A DNA stretch of 6,230 nt, taken from the NCBI GenBank assembly GCA_003242355.1, contig QGUH01000235.1, forward strand, positions 1 through 6,230. The letters are read 5' to 3'. The notes beneath the pieces were generated by a model. That model made no database searches. It was not told the DNA's origin and saw only the letters and a program-made list of their open reading frames with translations. Shown piece by piece: positions 1 through 5,371 of this stretch; position 1 is the stretch's first letter, and every line of letters begins with the position of its first letter. This DNA is from Pseudomonadota bacterium. GTDB lineage: Bacteria; Myxococcota_A; Polyangia; Polyangiales; Polyangiaceae. The translations under genes and the position numbers were made by a program.

Positions 1-205
1 CCTGGGGGCGGGGGGGTGGGGGGCGCGGGCCGGGCTCTTCCGGGGGGGCGGGGCGTCTGGTCGGGGGGGGCCCCTGCGCGTCCGGGTCCGGGGGGGGGTC
101 CTCGCGCGTGGGGTCTACCCACACGGGGGCGTACGGGTCGTCTTCCGCGGCGGGGGGTTCCGGGGGCGGCGGTGGGGGCGGCGGTGGGGGTGGGGTGTAG
201 GGGGG
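1..205 (+). other. G-run-rich tract, G-quadruplex-prone strand
   Basis: The plus strand carries dense runs of guanines, for example at 4-8, 10-16, 18-23, 42-48, 50-53 and 63-70, with short spacers. This fits the generic four-run G-quadruplex pattern several times. The tract is the complement of the proline codons (CCN) of the tatB tail, so the composition is explained by coding. The tatB mRNA itself is C-rich here, so any quadruplex would form in the template DNA strand, not in the message. Confidence 0.6.
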
Positions 206-445
206 CGTGAAGGCGGGCGCTTGGCCGCGGATCAACGAGCGGAGCTCGGTCAGGCCTCCCTGGAGGCCCTCGGCGCGCAACAGCTCGTCGATCCCCGTCT
301 GGGTGCGGACCTCGTGGGTCATGATCCTGAGCTTCCGCAACCACTGCCCCAGGGTGCGAAGCATGCCCGGCAGTTTCTGCGGGCCTACGGCGACCAACGC
401 CACCACGCTGATCACCACGAGCTCGCTGAAGGAAAGGCCGAACAC
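1..445 (-). CDS. tatB: Twin-arginine translocase subunit TatB (C-terminus cut by the window edge)
   Basis: TatB is an inner-membrane protein that, with TatC, forms the receptor for folded precursors carrying twin-arginine signal peptides. The visible 148 residues begin with one transmembrane helix (about 4-20) carrying the family signature: Glu8, then Gly21-Pro22 in VGPQKLP, followed by an amphipathic helix (LRTLGQWLRKLRIM, about 29-42) and a second helical stretch through residue 73. From residue 76 on the protein is almost all proline with acidic residues, including 11 consecutive prolines at 85-95; the frame is still open at base 2. The start is GTG: an in-frame TAG lies at 455-457, only three codons upstream, and no other start codon lies between. 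This start puts Glu8, Gly21 and Pro22 at the same numbers as in E. coli TatB. Shine-Dalgarno is weak. Glu8 and the LP motif after GPQK favour TatB over TatA. The gene follows the acyl-CoA dehydrogenase after 199 bases, so it may have its own promoter. tatA and tatC are not visible. Confidence 0.92.
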   Translation of the reverse strand, partial: MFGLSFSELVVISVVALVAVGPQKLPGMLRTLGQWLRKLRIMTHEVRTQTGIDELLRAEGLQGGLTELRSLIRGQAPAFTPPYTPPPPPPPPPPPEPPAAEDDPYAPVWVDPTREDPPPDPDAQGPPPTRRPAPPEEPGPRPPPPRPQ

Positions 446-485
446 GCTCGGAAACTAGCCTCGATACCCCCAGCCGGCAACAGGG

Positions 486-513
486 GGCCCATCCCCCCGG
501 GCGGGGACGGGCC
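486..513 (-). promoter_or_regulatory. Strong hairpin in the tatB leader (terminator or leader structure)
   Basis: Bases 486-496 and 503-513 form an 11-base-pair stem around a 6-base loop. On the minus strand the stem pairs fully, with one G-U wobble; on the plus strand the same position is an A-C mismatch, so the structure is better as a minus-strand RNA. No U tract follows it, so it does not fit a classical intrinsic terminator. It ends about 40 bases before the tatB GTG start, which leaves three options: an imperfect terminator for the upstream operon, an mRNA-stabilising structure, or a leader element. Confidence 0.45.
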
Positions 514-607
514 TGAGTGCCGCTGCGCGCTCCGTCAGCGTGCGTCGCGCAGGTACACGCCGCCCCTGCCCGTCCAGTCGAGACCGAAGCGGATTGGGGA
601 GACGACT

Positions 608-622
608 TCGCGCCCGGCGCGA
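608..622. terminator. Short perfect inverted repeat after the dehydrogenase stop
   Basis: Bases 608-614 and 616-622 are perfect inverted repeats (TCGCGCC / GGCGCGA) around one central base, which folds as a 6-base-pair stem with a 3-base loop. It lies 22 bases after the stop codon of the acyl-CoA dehydrogenase. There is no U tract, so its role as a terminator is tentative; a binding site for a dimeric protein is an alternative. Confidence 0.3.
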
Positions 623-644
623 CGCAGCGACGACCCGTGCCCGA

Positions 645-1787
645 TCAGGAGGAAAGTAGATTCCGGGCGATCACGAGGCGCTGGATCTGACTCGTTCCCT
701 CGTAGATCTGCAGCACTTTGGCGTCGCGCATCAGTTTTTCCACGGGGTAGTCGCGGACGTAGCCGTTGCCGCCGAAAATCTGCACCGCGTCGGTCGCGGC
801 TTGCATGGCGCGGTCGGCGCCGAACGCCTTGGCGCAGCTCGAGAGCATCGGGTCGCGCACGCCGTTGTCGAGGTTCCAGGCGGCCTTCATGTAGAGGAGG
901 CGCGTTGCTTCGACGCCGATCGCCATCTCCGCGAGCATCGCCTGGACGAGCTGATGCTCACCGATGGGAACCCCGAAGGTCTTTCGTTCCCGCGCGTAGG
1001 TCACGCACTCGTCGAGGCAGCGCTGCATCAGCCCCGTCGCCATCGCGCCGATGTCGGGCCGCGTCTGGTTGAAGGTCTCCATGGCGAGGCGGAAACCCTG
1101 ACCCTCGGGGGCGAGCAGGTTCTGCTTGGGGACGCGGACCTCTTCGAAGTGCACGACCGCGGTGTCGCTCGCGCGTTGCCCGAGCTTGTCCTCGTGCTTG
1201 CCGACGCGCAGCCCCGGCGTGTCGCGATCGACGATGAAGGCGGCGATGCCGCGGTGCCGCTTCTCGGGATCCGAGGTCGCGAAGACCACGTAGAAGCTCG
1301 CCAGGGTGGCGTTCGTGATCCACGACTTTTCGCCGTTCAGCACGAACTCGTCGCCGTGCACGGTGAACCGCGTGCGCATGCCGGCGACGTCGCTTCCACC
1401 GCTCGGCTCCGTCGTGCAGTAGCTGGCGAACACCGGTTCGGCGGTGAGCATGCCGAGGTACTTCTTCTTCTGCTCCTCGCTGCCCGCGAGCTTGATCGGG
1501 GTGAGCGCCAACGAGTTGGCGAGCAGGCTCGTCTGAATCCCGGTGCACGCCCAGGCGAGCTGCTCGGCAACGAGCGCGTTGTCGAGCTCGCCGAGCCCCG
1601 CGCCTCCGTACTCGGGAGGCACGGTCATGTTCACGAGCCCGATCTCGTGCGCTGCCTCGAACACGTCGCGCGGAAAGCGCGCTTCACGGTCGCACTCGGC
1701 GGCGACCGGGACGATCCGTTCGCGCGCGAAGCGCCGCGCGGTTTCGATCAGGGCCTTCTGCTCGTCCGAAAGAGAGAAATCGAGCAT
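645..1787 (-). CDS. Acyl-CoA dehydrogenase, medium-chain (MCAD-like) type
   Basis: This 380-residue FAD enzyme catalyses the first step of fatty acid beta-oxidation, acyl-CoA to trans-2-enoyl-CoA, passing electrons to electron transfer flavoprotein. Its three-domain layout is complete: N-terminal helical domain, middle beta domain with YCTTEPSGGSD (123-133) and WITN (157-160) at the flavin, and C-terminal helical domain with RKTFG (268-272), QIFGGNG (336-342) and IYEGTSQIQR (361-370). Glu363 in YEGT is the expected catalytic base, at the position used by medium- and short-chain enzymes. The sequence resembles mitochondrial ACADM from memory, for example in CTGIQT, QKKKYLG, YPVEKLMRDAK and YEGTSQIQRL. 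I chose ATG 1787 because AAGGAG sits five bases upstream; the GTG at 1793 would overlap that Shine-Dalgarno. Only two bases separate it from the upstream stop codon, so it is translated as the last gene of the ccm operon. Chain-length preference cannot be read with certainty. Confidence 0.96.
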   Translation of the reverse strand: MLDFSLSDEQKALIETARRFARERIVPVAAECDREARFPRDVFEAAHEIGLVNMTVPPEYGGAGLGELDNALVAEQLAWACTGIQTSLLANSLALTPIKLAGSEEQKKKYLGMLTAEPVFASYCTTEPSGGSDVAGMRTRFTVHGDEFVLNGEKSWITNATLASFYVVFATSDPEKRHRGIAAFIVDRDTPGLRVGKHEDKLGQRASDTAVVHFEEVRVPKQNLLAPEGQGFRLAMETFNQTRPDIGAMATGLMQRCLDECVTYARERKTFGVPIGEHQLVQAMLAEMAIGVEATRLLYMKAAWNLDNGVRDPMLSSCAKAFGADRAMQAATDAVQIFGGNGYVRDYPVEKLMRDAKVLQIYEGTSQIQRLVIARNLLSS

Positions 1788-1798
1788 GGTCACTCCTT
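1788..1798 (-). promoter_or_regulatory. Shine-Dalgarno deciding the dehydrogenase start
   Basis: AAGGAG at 1798-1793 lies five bases before ATG 1787. It also forms the last codons of the upstream 41-residue gene, whose TGA stop is at 1792-1790. It is the clearest ribosome binding site in the window and favours ATG 1787 over GTG 1793. Confidence 0.8.
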
Positions 1799-1915
1799 GG
1801 CACGTTTTCGCATCCGCTCGACCTCGGCGCGGACGGCTCGAGCGCCCATCACGTAGCCGAGGGCCAGCCCGATCAACAGTACGCCAGGAATGTAGATGAC
1901 GTGCTCGAAAGTCAT
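1790..1915 (-). CDS. Small single-pass membrane protein, 41 residues, in the ccm cluster
   Basis: I do not recognise a named family for this 41-residue protein. It starts MTFEHVIYIPGVLLIGLALG, giving one transmembrane helix (about residues 6-23) with a helix-breaking proline at 10 and a glycine-rich end (GYVMGARA). A highly charged helix follows (RAEVERMRKRAKE). Positive charge after the helix suggests the N-terminus faces the periplasm. ATG 1915 overlaps the stop of the upstream CcmD-like gene in an ATGA, and the stop is two bases before the dehydrogenase ATG, so both ends show translational coupling, which is good evidence for a real gene despite its size. A longer frame upstream (to 2017) lies entirely within the ccmD-like gene and is not needed. 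By size, topology and place it could be an accessory subunit of CcmC, or a CcmD paralogue; both are inference. Confidence 0.75.
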   Translation of the reverse strand: MTFEHVIYIPGVLLIGLALGYVMGARAVRAEVERMRKRAKE

Positions 1916-2133
1916 GAACGCGCGGTGCCCAGCGCTCGCTCCAGCTCGGCGACGCGCCGGTCGAGGCGCTTCTGCCGCAGCCAAGAGAGAAGCACGAACG
2001 TGAGCAGAATCGCCCACATCAGCAGATATGCCGCCACGAGGAGGGCTTCTGCGCTGGTGGTTTCGGGACCGCCCTCGACGGGTGCGAATTCGGTCGAGCG
2101 CTCGCTCGGCGTTGTCGTTTGGGTGCCTTGCAT
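1912..2133 (-). CDS. ccmD: CcmD-like small membrane protein, heme export/cytochrome c maturation
   Basis: This 73-residue protein has a polar, Thr/Ser/Pro-rich N-terminus (1-28), one transmembrane helix (about 31-51, LLVAAYLLMWAILLTFVLLS), then a basic, coiled-coil-prone tail (RQKRLDRRVAELERAL). That order, a helix followed at once by Arg/Lys and a short amphipathic helix, is typical of CcmD, a poorly conserved small protein. In System I it helps release holo-CcmE from the CcmABCD complex. The N-terminal extension is longer than in many CcmD proteins. It starts at ATG 2133, 18 bases after the ccmC stop, with no strong Shine-Dalgarno, and its TGA overlaps the next ATG. Position directly after ccmC is the main support, since the sequence alone is weakly diagnostic. 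Confidence 0.8.
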   Translation of the reverse strand: MQGTQTTTPSERSTEFAPVEGGPETTSAEALLVAAYLLMWAILLTFVLLSWLRQKRLDRRVAELERALGTARS

Positions 2134-2151
2134 CGGTGACGTTTCGGGTTG

Positions 2152-2853
2152 CTAGCTATCGAGCGTTTCCCGCGCTGCGGCAGCTTCCTCCAGGCGAACG
2201 AGCCGCGAGCTCGCGAAGGCGACACGGGCGCGCAGAACGAGGAGCAAAATCGCGAGCAGGGTCATCGCGACGAATCCGAGGACCAACGACTGCACCATTG
2301 CGGGGTGCTTCAGGCCGCCGCCCTGGCCCGTGATCACGGTCGGGTGATTGCCGCCCCATAGGCGCACGGAGTAGTGGATGATGGGAAGGTTGACCGTGCC
2401 GAGCACGCCGAGCGCAGCTGCGAAACGGCGCTCCGCGTCGCCGCCGCCGCTGAATGCGCGCAGCACCACGATTGCGACGTAGATGAGCACGCTGAGCAGC
2501 GTGGTCGTGAGCCTCGGATCCCACGTCCAATACACGCCCCAGGCCTTCTTTCCCCAGAGCGGGCCGCTCACGAGCATCATCAGCCCGAAGGCGACGGCGC
2601 ACTCCGCTCCGGCGCGCGCCCAGGCGTCGCGACGATCGCTGGGGCGCAGGAGGTAGAGCGCGCTCGCTACCCCGCACGCGACGCCGGAGAGGTACATCGC
2701 GTATCCCGCGGGCGCGTGGAAGTAGAGAATCTTCTGAGCGATACCCCCGGCGGCGAGCTGCGCCGGCGGCGTGGCCAGAAAGATGTGCCCGATCAAGTAG
2801 AAGAAGACGGCCGCCGTGACTGCGAGGAGCAGTTCGAAGGCTCGGTCACGCAT
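2152..2853 (-). CDS. ccmC: CcmC, heme-handling protein of cytochrome c maturation
   Basis: CcmC is an integral inner-membrane protein that presents heme to the periplasmic chaperone CcmE in System I cytochrome c maturation. The 233-residue product (E. coli CcmC is about 245) shows six likely transmembrane helices and the heme-handling WWD signature WGVYWTWDPRLT (105-116). The two expected heme-ligand histidines are at His46 (YFHAPAGY) and His160 (IIHYSVRLW), flanking the WWD loop, matching the spacing of His60 and His184 in E. coli. NHPTV after the fifth helix is also typical. I chose ATG 2853, just before the first helix; an in-frame GTG at 2895 would overlap the end of the tolC-like gene and add an unlikely 14 residues. 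No clear Shine-Dalgarno precedes ATG 2853, so translation may be coupled to the upstream gene 29 bases away. ccmA and ccmB, often adjacent to ccmC, are absent here. Confidence 0.95.
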   Translation of the reverse strand: MRDRAFELLLAVTAAVFFYLIGHIFLATPPAQLAAGGIAQKILYFHAPAGYAMYLSGVACGVASALYLLRPSDRRDAWARAGAECAVAFGLMMLVSGPLWGKKAWGVYWTWDPRLTTTLLSVLIYVAIVVLRAFSGGGDAERRFAAALGVLGTVNLPIIHYSVRLWGGNHPTVITGQGGGLKHPAMVQSLVLGFVAMTLLAILLLVLRARVAFASSRLVRLEEAAAARETLDS

Positions 2854-2882
2854 GGCCGCAGGGTAGCATCGAGGCGACGCCG

Positions 2883-4406
2883 TCACACCTTGCACGTGGC
2901 GAGCGCCAGCAGGGCCGCCACCCGTGCACGCAGCACCTCGAACTCGTCGATGGCGAACTGGAGCTCGGTCTCGCGCAGACGGCGGGCCGCATCGACGAGG
3001 TCGAAGCTCGTGCCGCTGCCGTTCAGGTAGGCCACGCGCGTGAGCCGGGCGGTTTCCCGAGCAATTTCACGGCTGCGCGCCGTAACTTCGAGGTTTGCTT
3101 CGGCCACCCGTACGGCACGCAGCGCCTGAGAGACCTCGACGGCTGCTTGCCGGCGCACTTCGGCGAGCTCCGCACGCTGGGCCGCGAGCGCCGCCCGGTT
3201 GAAGTCACGGGTCGCGTAGCGCAAGCCCCCATCGTACAGCCGGAAGGTGAGCAGACCGCCGATGGTCCAGGTCAGATTCTCGCCATTGGCCGTTACCCGA
3301 TCGTTGGACCAGTAGGTTACGTTGGAGACGGCCTCCAGCGTGGGCCAGTAGGTGTAATCCACGGCCTTCACGTCGCGTTCGGCGACGCGGACGTGGGCTT
3401 CGGCGGCCTGCACGTCCGGCCGCGCGTCGATTCGGTTCTCGGGCGTGCAGCTCGTCCGGGCATCGAGCGCGAGCTGATCGAGGCGGATCGAAGGCGTGAT
3501 TCCCCACGGCTCGCTGCTGCCGAGCGCAAGCCCCAGGGCTTCACGGGCGCGGTGCACGCTTTCGTCCGCCGCGACCACTTGCGCGCGTGACAGCGACACT
3601 TCCTGCTCGGTGCGCAGCACGTCGATGGTGCTTGCGGCACCGAGCGCCGCGCGCCGCTTGTTGAGCTCGAGCGTGGAGAGCGCGCTCTGCAGCGAAACAC
3701 GGCTGACTTCCGCGAGGCGCTCCGCCGTGACGGCCGTGACGATGGCGTTCGCCACGGCTGCGATCTGCTGACGCTCGACCTCGCGCGCGTCGAACCGTGC
3801 GGCTTCGGCCGCTTCACGCGCCGTCCCGAGCGCGTACCAAGCCGTCGGCGCGAGTAGCGGAACGCGTAGCCCGAGCTCGGCGCTGAACGTCGTGCGCGGA
3901 TCGGGAATGGTGCCCAGGCTCGGCGGATCGGTGTCCCGAACTCCCTCGCCCGTGAGCAGGTGGTGCGTCACCGCTCCCGTCGCGGTGAGCTGCGGCAAGG
4001 CCGGCGCGAGCGCGATACGGGTCTGCGCCTCGGCCTGCTGCACCCGCGCGCGGATCGATTGCAGCGCGGACGACTGCTTGCGAATGAGCGCGATCGCCTC
4101 TTGCCAGGTGCGGAGCACGTTGGGCGGAGGCGGCGGCGGGGCGAGCAACGGATCGGACACCTCCGGCAGGCGCGGCTCCGTCGCGCCCGCGGGTGGAGCG
4201 GCTTGCGCGGCAGGTGCGGTGGGAGCCGCCGTTCCAGCCGGCGGCTGCAGAGGTGCGGTCGGCGGTTGCGGAGTGGCAGCAGCTCCCGCCGGCGACCCTG
4301 CAGGCGCGGCCTGCGGTTGCGGAGCGGCAGCGGGTTGAGCGTGAGCGAGCGAAGCCACTGCGGCGCAGGCGACCGGCAGCAGCACGGAGAAGCAGCGCTT
4401 CGGCAT
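2883..4406 (-). CDS. TolC-family outer membrane efflux protein
   Basis: This 507-residue protein belongs to the trimeric outer membrane channels that join inner-membrane pumps through a periplasmic adaptor. A signal peptide covers 1-23 (cleavage after SLAHA). Residues 24-95 are almost only Pro, Ala, Gly and Gln, ending in six prolines. Two repeats of the family fold follow: the first about 98-300, with ALPQLTATGAV (136-146) and VPLLAPTAWYALGTAREA (182-199), and the second about 320-505, with YWPTLEAVSNVTYW (353-366) and LTFRLYDGGLRYATRDFNRA (386-405), the typical strand-turn-helix pattern. Coiled-coil helices rich in Ala, Glu and Arg lie between. I chose ATG 4406 because it starts the signal peptide directly and has GGGG five bases upstream; the GTG at 4424 would add six residues before it. 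There is no lipobox, so it is probably not lipidated. No adaptor or pump gene is visible, so its substrate is unknown. It lies 39 bases after the TPR gene and 29 before ccmC. Confidence 0.93.
   Translation of the reverse strand: MPKRCFSVLLPVACAAVASLAHAQPAAAPQPQAAPAGSPAGAAATPQPPTAPLQPPAGTAAPTAPAAQAAPPAGATEPRLPEVSDPLLAPPPPPPNVLRTWQEAIALIRKQSSALQSIRARVQQAEAQTRIALAPALPQLTATGAVTHHLLTGEGVRDTDPPSLGTIPDPRTTFSAELGLRVPLLAPTAWYALGTAREAAEAARFDAREVERQQIAAVANAIVTAVTAERLAEVSRVSLQSALSTLELNKRRAALGAASTIDVLRTEQEVSLSRAQVVAADESVHRAREALGLALGSSEPWGITPSIRLDQLALDARTSCTPENRIDARPDVQAAEAHVRVAERDVKAVDYTYWPTLEAVSNVTYWSNDRVTANGENLTWTIGGLLTFRLYDGGLRYATRDFNRAALAAQRAELAEVRRQAAVEVSQALRAVRVAEANLEVTARSREIARETARLTRVAYLNGSGTSFDLVDAARRLRETELQFAIDEFEVLRARVAALLALATCKV
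4262..4331. repeat. Imperfect direct repeat in the Pro/Ala segment of the TolC-like gene
   Basis: The 19 bases at 4262-4280 and 4313-4331 differ by one base and are 51 bases (17 codons) apart. They encode the related peptides AATPQPP and AAAPQPQ just after the signal peptide. In-frame repeats of this kind fit expansion of a disordered linker by local duplication. Confidence 0.7.
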
Positions 4407-4445
4407 CGCTGCCCCGCATACCACGGCTGAGCGCCGGATTGGGGA

Positions 4446-5024
4446 CTACGCCCAGCGCGAAAGGGTCGCGCGAACGCGCTCGAGATCCCCGTCGAAGGCG
4501 GATTCGAGCACCGCTGCGGCTTCGTGCTCGAGCCCCGAGCGCAAGAGCGCGTGCGCGAGCGAGCTTGCGACTTCGGTTTCTGCGGGGAGCGCCGCGAACG
4601 CGCGCCGCAGATGCACGAGCGCGCGCTGCGGCTGGTCGAACGCGACGTCGAGCAGGTGACCGAGGTTGTGCTCGTACTCGGCGGTGCCCGGGGCGATGGC
4701 CAGCGCCGCTCGGTACGCGCGTGCGGCGCAGCGATAGTTGCCGAGCACCGTATGCGCGAGCCCGAGCACGGCATACGCGCGGTCGTCTGCGCCGCCCTTC
4801 AACACCTCCGTTGCCAGGCGCGCGGCACGCCACGGGTGCGACGCGACGAGCAACTCGGCGAGATCCCGGCGAGCCGTGCGGCCCGCGGGCGAGCCGGCGG
4901 GGGCGACCGCCACGAGCCGTTTGAGCATGGGCACGAGCTCACGGGGAGGGAGGCGGTGCGCCTTTGCCCATTCGACGTCACCGACCAATCGTTCGAGCTC
5001 GAGCATGCGTGCTCTTATTCTCAT
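4446..5024 (-). CDS. Tetratricopeptide repeat (TPR) protein
   Basis: This 192-residue protein has no signal peptide and is probably cytoplasmic. Its C-terminal half reads as about three TPR units: roughly 80-113 (AYAVLGLAHTVLGNYRCAAR), 114-148 (YEHNLGHLLDVAFDQPQRAL) and 149-182 (VASSLAHALLRSGLEHEAAA), with the usual small and aromatic residues at the A/G-Y-A positions. The N-terminal half is helical and arginine/alanine/leucine-rich and may contain a degenerate repeat (about 49-76). TPRs bind peptides or proteins; no catalytic motif is present, so its role is not set. The start is uncertain: ATG 5024 and ATG 5006 are both possible, with only weak purine-rich sequence upstream. The frame extends to a GTG at 5102, but residues before 5024 look unlike the rest. 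It is the first gene of the run leading to TolC, CcmC and the dehydrogenase, 39 bases before the TolC-like start. Confidence 0.85.
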   Translation of the reverse strand: MRIRARMLELERLVGDVEWAKAHRLPPRELVPMLKRLVAVAPAGSPAGRTARRDLAELLVASHPWRAARLATEVLKGGADDRAYAVLGLAHTVLGNYRCAARAYRAALAIAPGTAEYEHNLGHLLDVAFDQPQRALVHLRRAFAALPAETEVASSLAHALLRSGLEHEAAAVLESAFDGDLERVRATLSRWA

Positions 5025-5371
5025 CGAGCCCGCCGACTTTTCAACGCGTTCGAGGACGAATTCCGTTGTGCTTCTCGTCGTTTGCGGATGCCGCCCTGGC
5101 ACGCAACGTGCTACTCACGAGGAACGGGTTTCGACGTCCCAAATCGGTCCGTCGCGAACGCTCTCGCGCGCCGAACGGTTGGGAACGCGCCGAAATCTGC
5201 GGAAAGTAGCGTCGAACGGACTGCCCCGCATGGCCAAGGGCGGCGCGAGCCGCCCCTGCGGAGCGAGGCCGTGAAGGTCTCATCCGGGAGAGCCCGAAGC
5301 ACCGCCATCCCAAAACGGGCGCCCAAACGCAAGCCCGTCGAACCGATCGGCGTTCTGGAGCGCCGACCGCA
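5025..5371. other. Intergenic region upstream of the TPR-tolC-ccmC operon
   Basis: These 347 bases show no convincing gene. The open frames crossing it are arginine/serine-rich and lack a plausible start; the best, ATG 5308 on the minus strand (65 codons), has no ribosome binding site and no recognisable domain. The AT content is slightly higher than in the flanking genes. The promoter of the downstream operon should be here, but I could not pick a -35/-10 pair on the minus strand. A hairpin at its right end is listed separately. Confidence 0.65.
5344..5369 (-). terminator. Hairpin just after the helicase stop, probable terminator
   Basis: Bases 5344-5352 and 5361-5369 pair as a 9-base-pair stem (one G-U wobble in the minus-strand RNA) with an 8-base loop. 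It begins three bases after the helicase TGA (5374-5372). No run of U follows, only scattered T, so termination would be inefficient or factor-assisted. Position right after the stop and before a 347-base gap is the main support. Confidence 0.5.

Larger units (their letters stand above)
446..644. other. Intergenic region between the acyl-CoA dehydrogenase and tatB
   Basis: These 199 bases hold no credible gene on either strand. The open frames that cross it on the plus strand are arginine/proline-rich shadows. It contains two inverted repeats, listed separately. I could not assign a -35/-10 promoter for tatB. The distance is long compared with the 2-39 base spacings upstream, so this is the likeliest break between transcription units. 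Confidence 0.6.

Noticed and set aside
221..1072. Plus-strand frame of 283 codons over tatB and the end of the dehydrogenase
   Set aside because: It spans two genes and the gap between them on the other strand and has an arginine/serine/proline-rich shadow composition.
801..1856. Long plus-strand frame of 351 codons opposite the dehydrogenase
   Set aside because: It is antisense to a well-recognised acyl-CoA dehydrogenase and is rich in Arg, His, Val and Glu, as expected for a complement of GC-rich coding DNA.
1916..2017. N-terminal extension of the 41-residue protein to an upstream start at 2017
   Set aside because: The extra 34 residues are an out-of-frame reading of the ccmD-like gene, and the ATGA overlap supports the start at 1915.
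3814..4833. Minus-strand frame of 339 codons overlapping the TPR and TolC-like genes
   Set aside because: It lies in a different frame from both genes and is mostly Arg and Ala; the two real products show domains and a signal peptide.
5097..5112. TGGCAC-N5-GTGC on the plus strand, close to a sigma-54 -24/-12 promoter
   Set aside because: Spacing and three of the four -12 bases fit, but it points right, towards the antisense of the helicase, with no plus-strand gene to drive. A chance match is likelier in GC-rich DNA.
5111..5308. Minus-strand frame of about 65 codons in the gap before the TPR gene
   Set aside because: It has no ribosome binding site, no recognisable domain and arginine-rich composition typical of a shadow or random GC-rich frame.
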